Shown here: one piece after another, positions 8,357 to 16,539 of the stretch
How the letters are laid out: every line of letters starts with the position of its first letter
Numbering within the stretch: position 1 is the first letter of the stretch
Origin: Actinopolymorpha sp. NPDC004070
GTDB lineage: Bacteria > Actinomycetota > Actinomycetes > Propionibacteriales > Actinopolymorphaceae
Length of the DNA stretch: 64,000 nucleotides
Assembly: GCF_040610475.1 (NCBI RefSeq)
Contig: NZ_JBEXMJ010000001.1
Location: 124,001 to 188,000 of the forward strand
Reading direction: 5' to 3'
Position numbers and translations under genes: made by a program
Notes under the pieces: generated by a model
The model's database searches: none
Seen by the model: the letters and a program-made list of their open reading frames with translations, nothing else
Told to the model about the DNA's origin: nothing

Positions 8357-9624
8357 TGAGCCATCACCTCTATCGACTCGCTACTTTGTTCCCGAGCCCT
8401 GTCGTGAGGCTCCTTAGCCAAGGTCGTAATCCATTGCTCAAAGTGGTCAAGCGCCGCGTCCTGCGTAAGAACGCTGTCGCGAAAGCGGCGTCCTGCCGCC
8501 CCGAGGGCGCGCGCCCGCGCTGGATCTGCCCGGAGCGAGAGGACGGCGTCCAGAAGGGCCTGGGGATGGCCAGCGGGGACTCTCGTTCCTCCTCCGGAAG
8601 CATCGATCTCGCTAGCGGTAATGCTCCCCTCATCCGTAGCCGCGAGCACTGGGAGCGATGTAGAGAAGTACGTCGTGAGCTTGCTCGGCACCGCCATCTC
8701 CTTCACTCCCGCACGCTCGTTGACGAGGAGAATGTCGGCGCTCCCCAGCGTCTGCCGGAATTCATCGTCCGGAAGGGGTGGTACGAAGTCGATGGAGGTC
8801 ACGTCGCCGGCGAGGGATTGCAGGCGAGCGCGTTGGTTGCCGTCGCCGAGCAGCACGAATCGAACAGGGGCGCGCTGTTGGGCAGCGAGCCGAGCAGCCT
8901 CAACGACGTTCTCAAGGCCCTGCTTTGCGCCCATGTTGCCAGCGTGAAGGACCACGGTAACGTCGGGGTCCCAGCCGCGTCGGCGCCGGACGGCGGCCCG
9001 ATCGACCTCCATCGGTGGATCGACGTGGGACCAGTTGCGTATCACCTCGACACGCCTGGTCGCCACGCCCAATGTCTGGGTGACGAAGGAGCGAAATCTG
9101 TCGTGAATCACGACGGCTCCGGTCGCGGACCGAAGCGTGTGGGACTCCAGCGCCTTCAGCGCTGCCGCCGCAGACCTGCCGCCCTGGCTCGTCTCGGTAA
9201 TGCCCAGGCTGTAGAGATCCTGGATCCAGATGCCGGTCGCGAGACCCCGCGACCAACGGGCGCGGAGCGCGGCGACCGCGCTGGTTATCAGGTGCGGCGA
9301 CACGAGCAACACAACATCGGGACGATGCCACCGCGCGGTCAGAAAGCGTATTCCGAGGCTCAGCTCAGAGAGCAGCCTGCGCCCACCGGTCGGTCTCGCC
9401 GGCACATAGTGCGCCAAGCGCTGGACGCGGACTCCGTCGACCTCCTCAGATACGGACCAACCGCCGTAACCCTCCTTCACGCGCCACTCGGGGTAGTGAG
9501 GGTGGGAGGTGATCACGCGCACATCGTGCCCCCGTGCCACGAGGCCTTGCGCCAGACCCTCCGTGTAGGGGGAAATCCCGGTCGGCTCGGGAGCGTAATT
9601 ACCGCCCAGGATCGTCACCTTCAT
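8353..9624 (-). CDS. WcaI/WbuB-like glycosyltransferase, first operon gene
   Basis: 423-residue GT4 glycosyltransferase resembling colanic-acid WcaI and O-antigen WbuB. The N-terminal strand and loop are [20 protein letters not shown], followed by [24 protein letters not shown], both characteristic. The donor domain has [20 protein letters not shown] and [13 protein letters not shown], and the acidic E-x7-E region is replaced by [17 protein letters not shown], as is common in this subgroup. The frame is open to 9801, but homologues begin at MKVTIL, so I use ATG 9624; upstream is GGGGGGTTGGAACGC. The candidate promoter at 9859-9887 lies about 230 bp further up. It probably transfers a sugar, perhaps fucose, to the growing repeat unit. 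Confidence 0.85.
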   Translation of the reverse strand: MKVTILGGNYAPEPTGISPYTEGLAQGLVARGHDVRVITSHPHYPEWRVKEGYGGWSVSEEVDGVRVQRLAHYVPARPTGGRRLLSELSLGIRFLTARWHRPDVVLLVSPHLITSAVAALRARWSRGLATGIWIQDLYSLGITETSQGGRSAAAALKALESHTLRSATGAVVIHDRFRSFVTQTLGVATRRVEVIRNWSHVDPPMEVDRAAVRRRRGWDPDVTVVLHAGNMGAKQGLENVVEAARLAAQQRAPVRFVLLGDGNQRARLQSLAGDVTSIDFVPPLPDDEFRQTLGSADILLVNERAGVKEMAVPSKLTTYFSTSLPVLAATDEGSITASEIDASGGGTRVPAGHPQALLDAVLSLRADPARARALGAAGRRFRDSVLTQDAALDHFEQWITTLAKEPHDRAREQSSESIEVMAQ

Positions 9625-10072
9625 TGCGCGTTCCAACCCCCCGGCCGTTAGCAAATATCGACGTACGGACTCCGCGGGAGGCGACATGGTCGCTGCCGCT
9701 GGCGGACCGGCCATTGGGGCAACAGTGTGTGACCGTACCGATACCGACCGTCTCGCCGAAACGGAATTCCGAAAAAGGGACCAGTGTGCCAGCCCCCTCA
9801 AGCACTCCTGCCGAAAGAGCTACTCCCCAACCCCAAGATTTCGTTCGACCAAACGGGCACGATACGGACGATCTTAGCTAAAGTCAAGATCGCAGTTCGT
9901 GTGATACGGATCACTAGGAGGACCCGCAGCGACCAAGGCCTGCCGACCGGAGCAGCGTGGGCCGAGCCTCCCGCGTACGCCACCGCAGCATTCGGACAAG
10001 ATCGGATCCTGCTGCATGCGCTGCTAAACTACCGAACCGGGCCTGCCGACCAATCGAAACCTTCGGAGCAGT
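9625..10072. promoter_or_regulatory. Divergent promoter region, glycan operon / tyrosine kinase
   Basis: 448 bp between two divergent polysaccharide genes, without a credible coding frame. It contains a good leftward promoter (annotated separately), the 8-bp palindrome TTAGCTAA at 9874-9881 that lies inside that promoter's spacer, and the dyad GTGAT-ACGG-ATCAC at 9901-9914. For the rightward kinase gene, TAAACT at 10024-10029 is a possible -10 element without a convincing -35. The position of the two dyads near the promoter suggests regulated expression. The leftward transcript would have a leader of about 230 nt. Confidence 0.5.
9859..9887 (-). promoter_or_regulatory. Candidate sigma-70-type promoter of the glycan operon
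   Basis: Read on the minus strand, TTGACT (9887-9882) and TATCGT (9864-9859) are separated by exactly 17 nt. Both match actinobacterial housekeeping consensus well (TTGAC-N, TAN3T). Transcription would start near 9852 and read into the WcaI-like gene and the five overlapping genes after it. Confidence 0.6.
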
Positions 10073-11590
10073 ATGGACATCAGGGCGTACCTGCAGGCAC
10101 TGCGGGCCCACTGGTTGCTTGCGGTGCTCCTGACAGCGTTGGGTGTGGCGACTGCCACGACATATTCGATGTCCCAGACGCCCGTGTACCGTTCGGATGT
10201 TCAACTCTTCGTCTCGATCAGCAGCGCCGACGCGGGCGCGGCTGATCTCAGCCAGGGCAACATGTTCACTCAGCAACGGGTGAAGTCGTACGCCGACATC
10301 GTGGACAGCCCGACCGTGACGAACGCAGTCATCAAGTCCCTCCACCTTCCCTACACTGCCGACGAACTTGCCAAACAGATCACTGCGGAATCTCCGCTGA
10401 ATACTGTTCTGCTGAACATCGCCGTGACCGACCCGTCACCCAAGCAGGCTCGGGACATCGCCAATGCCGTCGCGAGTCAGGTGTCCAAGTTCATCGCTGC
10501 CATCGAGACCCCGAAGGGCGGCAAATCCTCGCCGATCAAGGCGACCGTCACCAAGAGCGCCTCGCTGCCGACGGCGCCCGTCTCGCCGAAGACCAGTCTC
10601 AACCTGGCACTAGGGGTCTTGATCGGTCTCGCTGCCGGCGTGGGACTCGCGGTCCTGCGCCATAGGCTCGACAACACGATCCGCGGTCGACGAGAGGTCG
10701 CCGAAGTAGCGGGCGTGGCGGTCGTCGGCGAGATCGCAGACGATCCGAAGACGGTTGAACGGCCGCTGATCATCGACGAGCCGACCGGCCCGCGGGCCGA
10801 GGAGTTCCGCCGGTTGCGGACCAATATTCGCTTCCTCTCGATCGACGAGCGGATCGACAGCTTTGTGGTGACCGGCTCGGTCCCCGCCGAGGGTAAGTCC
10901 ACCGTGGCCGCGAACATCGCTATAGCGCTCGCCCAATCCGGCGAGACGGTCGTCCTCATCGACGGTGACCTCCGCAAACCGATGGTTGCCACGCTCTTCG
11001 GCTTACCAGGCGGCGTCGGCCTCACCAGCGTGCTCCTCGGTGACGTGCCGATCGAGGCCGCAATGCAGCACTGGCGGCCCGACCTGCCGCTCTATGTGGT
11101 GACCTCCGGTCCGACCCCGCCCAACCCCAGTGAACTGCTCGGCACGCGCCGACTCGCCGACCTCGTCAGAGGCTTGGTGGCGAAGGGCGTGATCGTGATC
11201 TTCGACTCGTCTCCGCTCGTGCCCGTGACCGATGCCGCGGTGCTGGCACGGGCGACCGATGGCGCGCTCGTGGTGACCCGGGTCGGCTCGACCAAAACCG
11301 ACCAGCTCGAGACCTCGATCGAGGCCCTTCAGCACGTCGACGCCCGCATCCTCGGCGTGGTGGCGAACCGGGTCAAGCGGAAGAAGAGGCGCAGCTACGA
11401 GGGCTACTTCACTGCGCCGTCGAACGACCGGGCGGGGGTTTCGGCGGCCAAGGCTGCCCAGGCGGTAATGGCGCCGCACGACGCCGGCCCGGCCTCGGCG
11501 GACACCGTGGAGCCCCCACAGCGTAGAGCGACCTCCTACCGCCGCTCAGGCACCAGCAACGGGGTCGGCAAGCACGTCAACCAGAGGTAG
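10073..11590 (+). CDS. Wzz-domain polysaccharide tyrosine kinase (BY-kinase)
   Basis: 505-residue fusion of a Wzz chain-length domain and a bacterial tyrosine kinase, the usual CpsC-CpsD-like single protein of actinobacteria. It has a transmembrane helix at about residues 14-30, an extracytoplasmic segment, a second helix at about 186-200 (LALGVLIGLAAGVGLAVL), then the kinase: Walker A GSVPAEGKST, Walker A' VVLIDGDLRKP and Walker B VIVIFDSSPLVP. The stretch RAEEFRRLRTNIRF before Walker A is the usual oligomerisation motif. The C-terminal tail has only three scattered tyrosines (RRSYEGYF and TSYRR) and not the usual cluster. It probably controls polymer length and export through cycling phosphorylation. 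Start ATG 10073 has GGAG just upstream. Confidence 0.9.
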   Translation: MDIRAYLQALRAHWLLAVLLTALGVATATTYSMSQTPVYRSDVQLFVSISSADAGAADLSQGNMFTQQRVKSYADIVDSPTVTNAVIKSLHLPYTADELAKQITAESPLNTVLLNIAVTDPSPKQARDIANAVASQVSKFIAAIETPKGGKSSPIKATVTKSASLPTAPVSPKTSLNLALGVLIGLAAGVGLAVLRHRLDNTIRGRREVAEVAGVAVVGEIADDPKTVERPLIIDEPTGPRAEEFRRLRTNIRFLSIDERIDSFVVTGSVPAEGKSTVAANIAIALAQSGETVVLIDGDLRKPMVATLFGLPGGVGLTSVLLGDVPIEAAMQHWRPDLPLYVVTSGPTPPNPSELLGTRRLADLVRGLVAKGVIVIFDSSPLVPVTDAAVLARATDGALVVTRVGSTKTDQLETSIEALQHVDARILGVVANRVKRKKRRSYEGYFTAPSNDRAGVSAAKAAQAVMAPHDAGPASADTVEPPQRRATSYRRSGTSNGVGKHVNQR

Positions 11591-11698
11591 GCGCATCTCG
11601 GTCGGGAGTCGCGATGCCAGGAGGCTGGTACATCCACGTGCCTGGTCCCGCGCTGATGTTCGTAGGCGGACGTGCGCCGGTTTCACCTGTGGAAGTGG

Positions 11699-11721
11699 CT
11701 TGACGACCTGGTTACGTCAAG
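11699..11721. promoter_or_regulatory. Operator-like dyad before the monooxygenase gene
   Basis: CTTGACG - 9 nt - CGTCAAG is a perfect 7-bp inverted repeat ending 27 bp before the GTG of the monooxygenase. The left arm also contains TTGACG, which resembles a -35 element. A dimeric repressor site overlapping a promoter is the simplest reading; the regulator is not identifiable here. Confidence 0.45.
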
Positions 11722-11748
11722 ATTTTCCAGCAGACGGGGGAGGAGAGC

Positions 11749-13014
11749 GTGAAGGTACTGATCATCGGGGGCGGGATCGGGGGACTGACCGCCGCGCTCA
11801 GCCTGCACGCGGCCGGGATCGACTGCGAGGTAATCGAGTACGTCGTGGAGCCCCGTGCGCTCGGCGTGGGCATCAACCTGCAGCCGCACGCCGTCCGCGA
11901 GCTCGTCGAACTCGGCCTGGGTGACGCGCTCGCCGACACCGGTATCGCGACGAGCCGGATGACCTACACCGACCGGTTCGGCGGCACGATCGTGACGATC
12001 CCTCGCGGGAGGTTCGCAGGGTACGCCTGGCCGCAGTACTCCATCCACCGCGGCGAGCTGCAGATGATGCTCCTCGCGGAGGTACGCAAACGCCTCGGCG
12101 GCATCTCGACCGGGCTGGCACTGGAGGCGTTCGAGCAGGACGACGCCTGCGTCACGGCCCTGCTGCGCGACGTGCGGACGGGCGAGCGCGTCTCGCGCAC
12201 GGGCGACGTCCTCGTCGGCGCGGACGGCCTCCACTCGACGGTCCGCGCGCAACTCCACCCTGACGACGGGCCACTGCTGTGGAGCGGGATCCGGGTGTGG
12301 CGCGGGATCGTGGAGGCCGAGCCCTTCCTCGACGGCGCGACGATGATCGTGGCGGGCTCCAACCGTTCGGTGAAGTTCGTGGTCTACCCCGTGTCGGCCG
12401 GCGCCCGGGACCGGGGGCGGGCGCTGCTCAACTGGGTGGCCGAGGTGACCCTCGACGCGCCTGGCCCCGTTCCCGACGCGGACCTGTCCCGGCCGGGGCG
12501 GCTGGAGGACGTGCTCCCGCACTTCGACGGTTGGCGGCTTCCCGGCCCGGACGTCGCGGCGATCATCTCGGGCACGGAGCGGATCCTGGAGCACCCCATG
12601 GTGGACAAGGACCCGCTCTCCAGCTGGGGGACCGGCCGGGTCACCTTGCTCGGAGACGCCGCGCATCCGATGTACCCGGTGGGCTCCAACGGCGGTTCGC
12701 AGGCAGTGGTGGACGCCCGGGTGCTGGCGAGGGAGCTGGCCGTGGCCGCCGACCCGGTTGCCGGGCTGGCGGCGTACGAAGCGGAGCGCAGGCCGGAGAC
12801 CAACGAACTCGTCCTCGCCCAGCGCGAGCTGCCGATGGAGGCGACCATCGAGTTGGTCACCGAACGCGCGCCCGAGGGGTTCGATGACATCGCCGACGTG
12901 CTGACCGCGGACGAGCTCGGCACCATGCGCGAGGCGCAGCGGCGGCTCAGCGACATGGACGTGGAGGCGCTCAACAGCCGCCCGTCGTGGAATGTCGTAC
13001 GGCAGAAAGCCTGA
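11749..13014 (+). CDS. FAD-dependent monooxygenase, PhzS-like
   Basis: 421-residue class A flavoprotein hydroxylase. FAD-binding GxGxxG is in MKVLIIGGGIGGLTAAL, a DG-type motif in DVLVGADGLHSTVR, and the second FAD motif in GRVTLLGDAAHPMYPVGSNG. The sequence AWPQYSIHRGELQMMLL is typical of the group containing 5-methylphenazine-1-carboxylate 1-monooxygenase (PhzS), but this group also holds many enzymes of unknown substrate, and no phenazine genes are nearby. The GTG start follows GGGGGAGGAGAG, a strong ribosome binding site. It lies 154 bp before a sugar importer gene, but an operator-like dyad in front of it suggests its own control. Substrate is unassigned. Confidence 0.85.
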   Translation: MKVLIIGGGIGGLTAALSLHAAGIDCEVIEYVVEPRALGVGINLQPHAVRELVELGLGDALADTGIATSRMTYTDRFGGTIVTIPRGRFAGYAWPQYSIHRGELQMMLLAEVRKRLGGISTGLALEAFEQDDACVTALLRDVRTGERVSRTGDVLVGADGLHSTVRAQLHPDDGPLLWSGIRVWRGIVEAEPFLDGATMIVAGSNRSVKFVVYPVSAGARDRGRALLNWVAEVTLDAPGPVPDADLSRPGRLEDVLPHFDGWRLPGPDVAAIISGTERILEHPMVDKDPLSSWGTGRVTLLGDAAHPMYPVGSNGGSQAVVDARVLARELAVAADPVAGLAAYEAERRPETNELVLAQRELPMEATIELVTERAPEGFDDIADVLTADELGTMREAQRRLSDMDVEALNSRPSWNVVRQKA

Positions 13015-13168
13015 CGGCACCAGCGTTCTGCACGCGGATGACGCCGAAAGGTGCCGGACCGGCTGCGGACAGTGATCTGGACACTGCCCGACCGGCAACA
13101 GAGGATGCGTGGAATCGCTCCCGCGTTCGTGTGTGTATCGCCCCACCTCTGTGCCGGAAGGGACCAGG

Positions 13169-14680
13169 ATGGTCGCGCTCCACGTTCCAGCGGTCCCGCG
13201 CACGCACAGGTCACGCGCCCTCCGCTCGGCGCTGCTCGGCGCGGTGGCACTGCTGCTCGCGTTGTCGGGCGCGGCCTGTGCCGGCAGCGACTCCGCGGGC
13301 TCGACCGGCGGCGGCAAACTCACCATCACGGTGGAGGGCCCGAACCAGTGGAACGACAGTGGTTCGTCGTTCGGCAAACCCTGGGAGGATCTGGTCGCGG
13401 CGTTCGAGAAGGCCGAACCCGACATCAGGGTGAAGACCGTGGTCCTTCCCCTGAACAGCTTCAGCCAGACGATCTCCACCCACCTGGCGGCCGGCACCGC
13501 GCCGGAGCTCGTCTTCAACCAGGCCCCGCACCAGCCCTACATGGTGGCCCCGCTGGACGAGTACCTGAAGAAGCCCAACCCTTACATCAGGAGTGGGCCG
13601 GGAAGCCGGCAGTGGCTGGACGTCTTCCGCAAGCGCTACTACGGCATCGGCAACCCGGCCAGCCGCAACGCGGACGGGCACGTGGAGTTCGTACCGTTCA
13701 ACCTGGTCGGCACCGGCGTCTTCTACAACCGCGAGGCGTTCGGCAAGGCCGGAATCAAGGCACCCGTCGAGACCTTCGAGGATCTGATCGGTGCGTGCGG
13801 CCGGCTGAAAGCGGCGGGGTACACCCCGCTCGCGATGGACCGCTCCGACCTCGGGCCGGGCTGGACCATGGCCACGATCAGCGGGATGCTCCTCGACAGC
13901 TGGGTCGACAAGATCAACGTCTACACCGTGGACGGCAAGCCCGGTAAGGCGTCCTCGTCCACCGGTGCACCGGTGGTCGCCGGGAAGTCGATGGCGAAGG
14001 CTGTGCTGACCGGTGAGCTCACCACGAGGACGCCGCAGGTGGTGGAGTCCCACAAGCTCATCAAGCAGATGTGGGACGCGTGCGTGGACAAGGACTGGTC
14101 CGGCAACACCGAAGGGCTCAACGGAGCGGTCGTCGGCCTGCGCGACTTCGCCTCCGGCAAGGCCGGCATGGCGTGGGGCGTCAACTTCGGGGTGAGTGCG
14201 CTGAAGGACGTGAAGTTCTCCTTTGCCAGCATGCCCTTCCCGCAGATCACGAAGGCGTCGACGCCGCTGGCCACGGGTGCGCCGGCCCGCTTCGGGGCCG
14301 GGGTCGGCGGCACGAGCTACATGATCCCGTCGACCGTCAAGGGCGAGAAGCTGGCGGCGGCGATCAAGTTCCTGCAGTTCGTGAGTACGCCGAAGAACAT
14401 CCAGCCCTGGCTGTCGCGCACCGGCGGCATCTCCGCGGTGGAGGGCGCCAGCGGCGCCGACGCCACGAAGGCGTTCGCCGACGGCACCTGGGGCGACTCG
14501 ATTCCGCTGGCCGTGCCGGGTGGGCCGCCGGGGGTGACGACACTCAGCCTGTACGAGGGCTGGCTGCTGGGCACGAAGTCCCTGTCCCAGCAGGAGTCCT
14601 ACCTGCAGGACATGTGGACCAAGGGCCAGCGGCAGGCCGTCAAGGACAACAAGTGGGACAAGGAGCCGTGGGCGAAGTAG
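13169..14680 (+). CDS. Sugar ABC transporter binding lipoprotein (importer 1)
   Basis: 503-residue extracellular solute-binding protein of the CUT1 (oligosaccharide) group. The N-terminus has an arginine-rich head, a hydrophobic core and Cys after LALSGAA, so it is probably a Sec-exported lipoprotein, though the lipobox is not canonical. The mature part begins with KLTITVEGPNQWND and has the usual bilobal pattern (VFYNREAFGKAGIKAPVETF; AGMAWGVNFG). An upstream frame to 13109 exists, but ATG 13169, with GGAAGGGA before it, gives the proper signal peptide. The gene overlaps the first permease gene by 13 nt. The ligand is probably a glycan fragment released by the DUF5722-like enzyme encoded at the end of the operon (inference). 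Confidence 0.87.
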   Translation: MVALHVPAVPRTHRSRALRSALLGAVALLLALSGAACAGSDSAGSTGGGKLTITVEGPNQWNDSGSSFGKPWEDLVAAFEKAEPDIRVKTVVLPLNSFSQTISTHLAAGTAPELVFNQAPHQPYMVAPLDEYLKKPNPYIRSGPGSRQWLDVFRKRYYGIGNPASRNADGHVEFVPFNLVGTGVFYNREAFGKAGIKAPVETFEDLIGACGRLKAAGYTPLAMDRSDLGPGWTMATISGMLLDSWVDKINVYTVDGKPGKASSSTGAPVVAGKSMAKAVLTGELTTRTPQVVESHKLIKQMWDACVDKDWSGNTEGLNGAVVGLRDFASGKAGMAWGVNFGVSALKDVKFSFASMPFPQITKASTPLATGAPARFGAGVGGTSYMIPSTVKGEKLAAAIKFLQFVSTPKNIQPWLSRTGGISAVEGASGADATKAFADGTWGDSIPLAVPGGPPGVTTLSLYEGWLLGTKSLSQQESYLQDMWTKGQRQAVKDNKWDKEPWAK

Positions 14681-15651
14681 CGACCGCGGCGGTCGAGCAC
14701 CGGCGCGACTCGAGTGACCGCGAAGGCCAACAGGGACGAGGGTCCCGGCCCGGCCGGCGTCGGCGTACCCGCTTTCCGTGGTACGCCTACCTCGCGCTCG
14801 TGCCGCTGTTCGCCACCCTCGCGGTCTTCGCCTACTACCCGGCGGCCAGCGGCATCTGGCACTCCTTCTACGAGTGGCGTCCGGGCTTCGACTCACCGTT
14901 CGTCGGACTCGGCAACTACACCACGATGATGGCCGACGACCTGTGGTGGAAGTCGTTCCGCAACCTCGGCTTCATCTTCGTGTTCGGCGTCACCATCGCG
15001 TGGGCGCTTCCGCTGCAGGCGGCGGAGCTGATCATCAGTCTGGACAGCAAGCGGGCACAGTTCACGTTCCGCACCCTGCTGATCGCGCCGATGGCGTTCC
15101 CGGGCGTGGTCACGGTGTTGTTGTGGGCGGCGATGTACGAGCCGACCAACGGCGTGATCAACCGCGTGTTGCGCGGCGCGGGCCTGGGCTTCCTGGCGCA
15201 GAACTGGGTCGGCGACCCTAAGTACGCGCTGCTGTCCCTGCTGTTCATCGGGTTCCCGTTCGTGGCCGGCCTGCCGTTCCTGGTGTTCCTCACGACGCTG
15301 CAGAACGTCTCGGCGGAGATCTTCGAGGCGGCCGAACTCGACGGGTGCGGCCGGCTGCGCCGGTTGGTCGCGATCGACCTGCCGCTGATGACGGGTCAGT
15401 TGAAGCTGCTGGTGTTCCTCGCCACGATCGGCGTTCTGCAGTACGGCTTCGCGGCGTACCTGCTCACCGGCGGAGGGCCGGACAACGCCACGCAGGTGCC
15501 CGTCCTGCGGATGCTGGGCGTTGCGTTCCAGGGCAGCCAGTGGGGCTACGCCGCCGCCCTGTCGACCACGTTGTTCGCGATGACGATCGCGCTGAGCGTT
15601 GTGATCGTGTTCGTACGCAGGAGGGGCGACGCCGATGTCCGTCCGCTCTAG
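14668..15651 (+). CDS. Sugar ABC transporter permease, MalF-type (importer 1)
   Basis: 327-residue inner-membrane permease with six predicted segments, beginning at FPWYAYLALVPLFATLAVFAYYP. The cytoplasmic EAA loop that docks to the ATPase is visible as EIFEAAELDGCGRLRRLVAIDLPLM, which is the MalF-type form. The best start is GTG 14668, which lies inside the end of the binding-protein gene with AAGGAG directly before it (very short spacing). The frame is open further upstream, but that part is antiphase to the binding protein. It forms the translocation pore with the next gene product. No ATPase gene is present in the operon. Confidence 0.88.
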   Translation: MGEVATAAVEHRRDSSDREGQQGRGSRPGRRRRTRFPWYAYLALVPLFATLAVFAYYPAASGIWHSFYEWRPGFDSPFVGLGNYTTMMADDLWWKSFRNLGFIFVFGVTIAWALPLQAAELIISLDSKRAQFTFRTLLIAPMAFPGVVTVLLWAAMYEPTNGVINRVLRGAGLGFLAQNWVGDPKYALLSLLFIGFPFVAGLPFLVFLTTLQNVSAEIFEAAELDGCGRLRRLVAIDLPLMTGQLKLLVFLATIGVLQYGFAAYLLTGGGPDNATQVPVLRMLGVAFQGSQWGYAAALSTTLFAMTIALSVVIVFVRRRGDADVRPL

Positions 15652-16480
15652 ACGTCGCCGGCGCCACCAGACCGCGATCAAGGCGGCGCTCAGCCTGATC
15701 GTGTTCGTGGGGCTGTTCCCGTTCCTGTTCATGCTGGTCACCTCCTTCAAGACCAACCAGCAGTACTACGAGTCCTGGTGGCTGCCCACGTTGCCGCTGC
15801 ACCTGGACAACTACACCCGCGCCTGGGCGCAGATCCGGCCGTACTTCGTCACCTCGGTCGTGGTGGCGGCCGCGGCCATCGTCGGGGCGCTCGTGTTGTG
15901 CACGGTCGCGGCGTTCGTCTTCGCGCGGTACCGGTTCTTCGGCCGCAACGTGTTGTTCGGGCTGGTCGCAGCCCTGCTCATGGTCCCGGGAATCGCGAGC
16001 CTGATCCCGATGTTCGTGCTGATGCGCGACCTCGGCCTGCTGAACACGCGCGTCGTCCTGGTGATCCCGCATCTGGTCGGCGGAGCGGTCCTCGGGACCC
16101 TGCTCATGAAGACGTTCGTCGAGCAACTGCCACAGGAGTTGTTCGACGCGGCCCGGGTCGACGGCGCCGGCGGGCCGCGCCTGTTCGTCTCGATCGCGCT
16201 GCCACTGTCCCTGCCGGTGGTCGGGACCATTGCGCTGGTCACGGTGATCGGCGTCTGGAACGACTTCTTCTGGCCGCTGCTCACCGTCACCGAGAACGAA
16301 CTGCGCACCGTGTCCGCCGGGCTGCAGTTCTTCCAGACCCAGAACGCCACCGAGTACGGCCCGCTGTTCGCGGGCTACGCGATCGCCAGCATCCCGCTGC
16401 TGATCCTGTTCGTCTTCTTGTCGAAGTACTTCCTCGCCGGCCTGCAGGGCGGACTGCCCGGGGTGGGCGGCAACAAGTGA
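15635..16480 (+). CDS. Sugar ABC transporter permease, MalG-type (importer 1)
   Basis: 281-residue permease with six membrane segments, overlapping the previous gene by 17 nt. The EAA loop reads QELFDAARVDGAGGPRLFVSIALPLS and is followed by the typical WNDFFWPLL. The N-terminus is a run of arginines followed by the first helix (LSLIVFVGLFPFLFMLVTSF). It pairs with the MalF-type partner. The absence of an ATP-binding gene is usual in actinobacteria, where one MsiK-type ATPase serves several importers. Confidence 0.9.
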   Translation: MSVRSRRRRRHQTAIKAALSLIVFVGLFPFLFMLVTSFKTNQQYYESWWLPTLPLHLDNYTRAWAQIRPYFVTSVVVAAAAIVGALVLCTVAAFVFARYRFFGRNVLFGLVAALLMVPGIASLIPMFVLMRDLGLLNTRVVLVIPHLVGGAVLGTLLMKTFVEQLPQELFDAARVDGAGGPRLFVSIALPLSLPVVGTIALVTVIGVWNDFFWPLLTVTENELRTVSAGLQFFQTQNATEYGPLFAGYAIASIPLLILFVFLSKYFLAGLQGGLPGVGGNK

Positions 16481-16539
16481 GGCCGGCCGATCCGGTGACG
16501 CCCACAGCGCCGCCGAGGACATCCTTGTGGAGGTTCGCC

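Noticed and set aside
11749..13014. Phenazine biosynthesis cluster
   Set aside because: Only one PhzS-like flavoprotein is present; no other phenazine genes lie in the window.
11683..13518. Minus-strand frame of 611 codons
   Set aside because: Antisense to the monooxygenase and binding-protein genes; such long open frames arise from high GC at third positions, and the peptide is Arg/Pro/His-rich.
13211..14896. Minus-strand frame of 561 codons
   Set aside because: Complementary to the binding protein of importer 1, with compositionally biased product and no domain.
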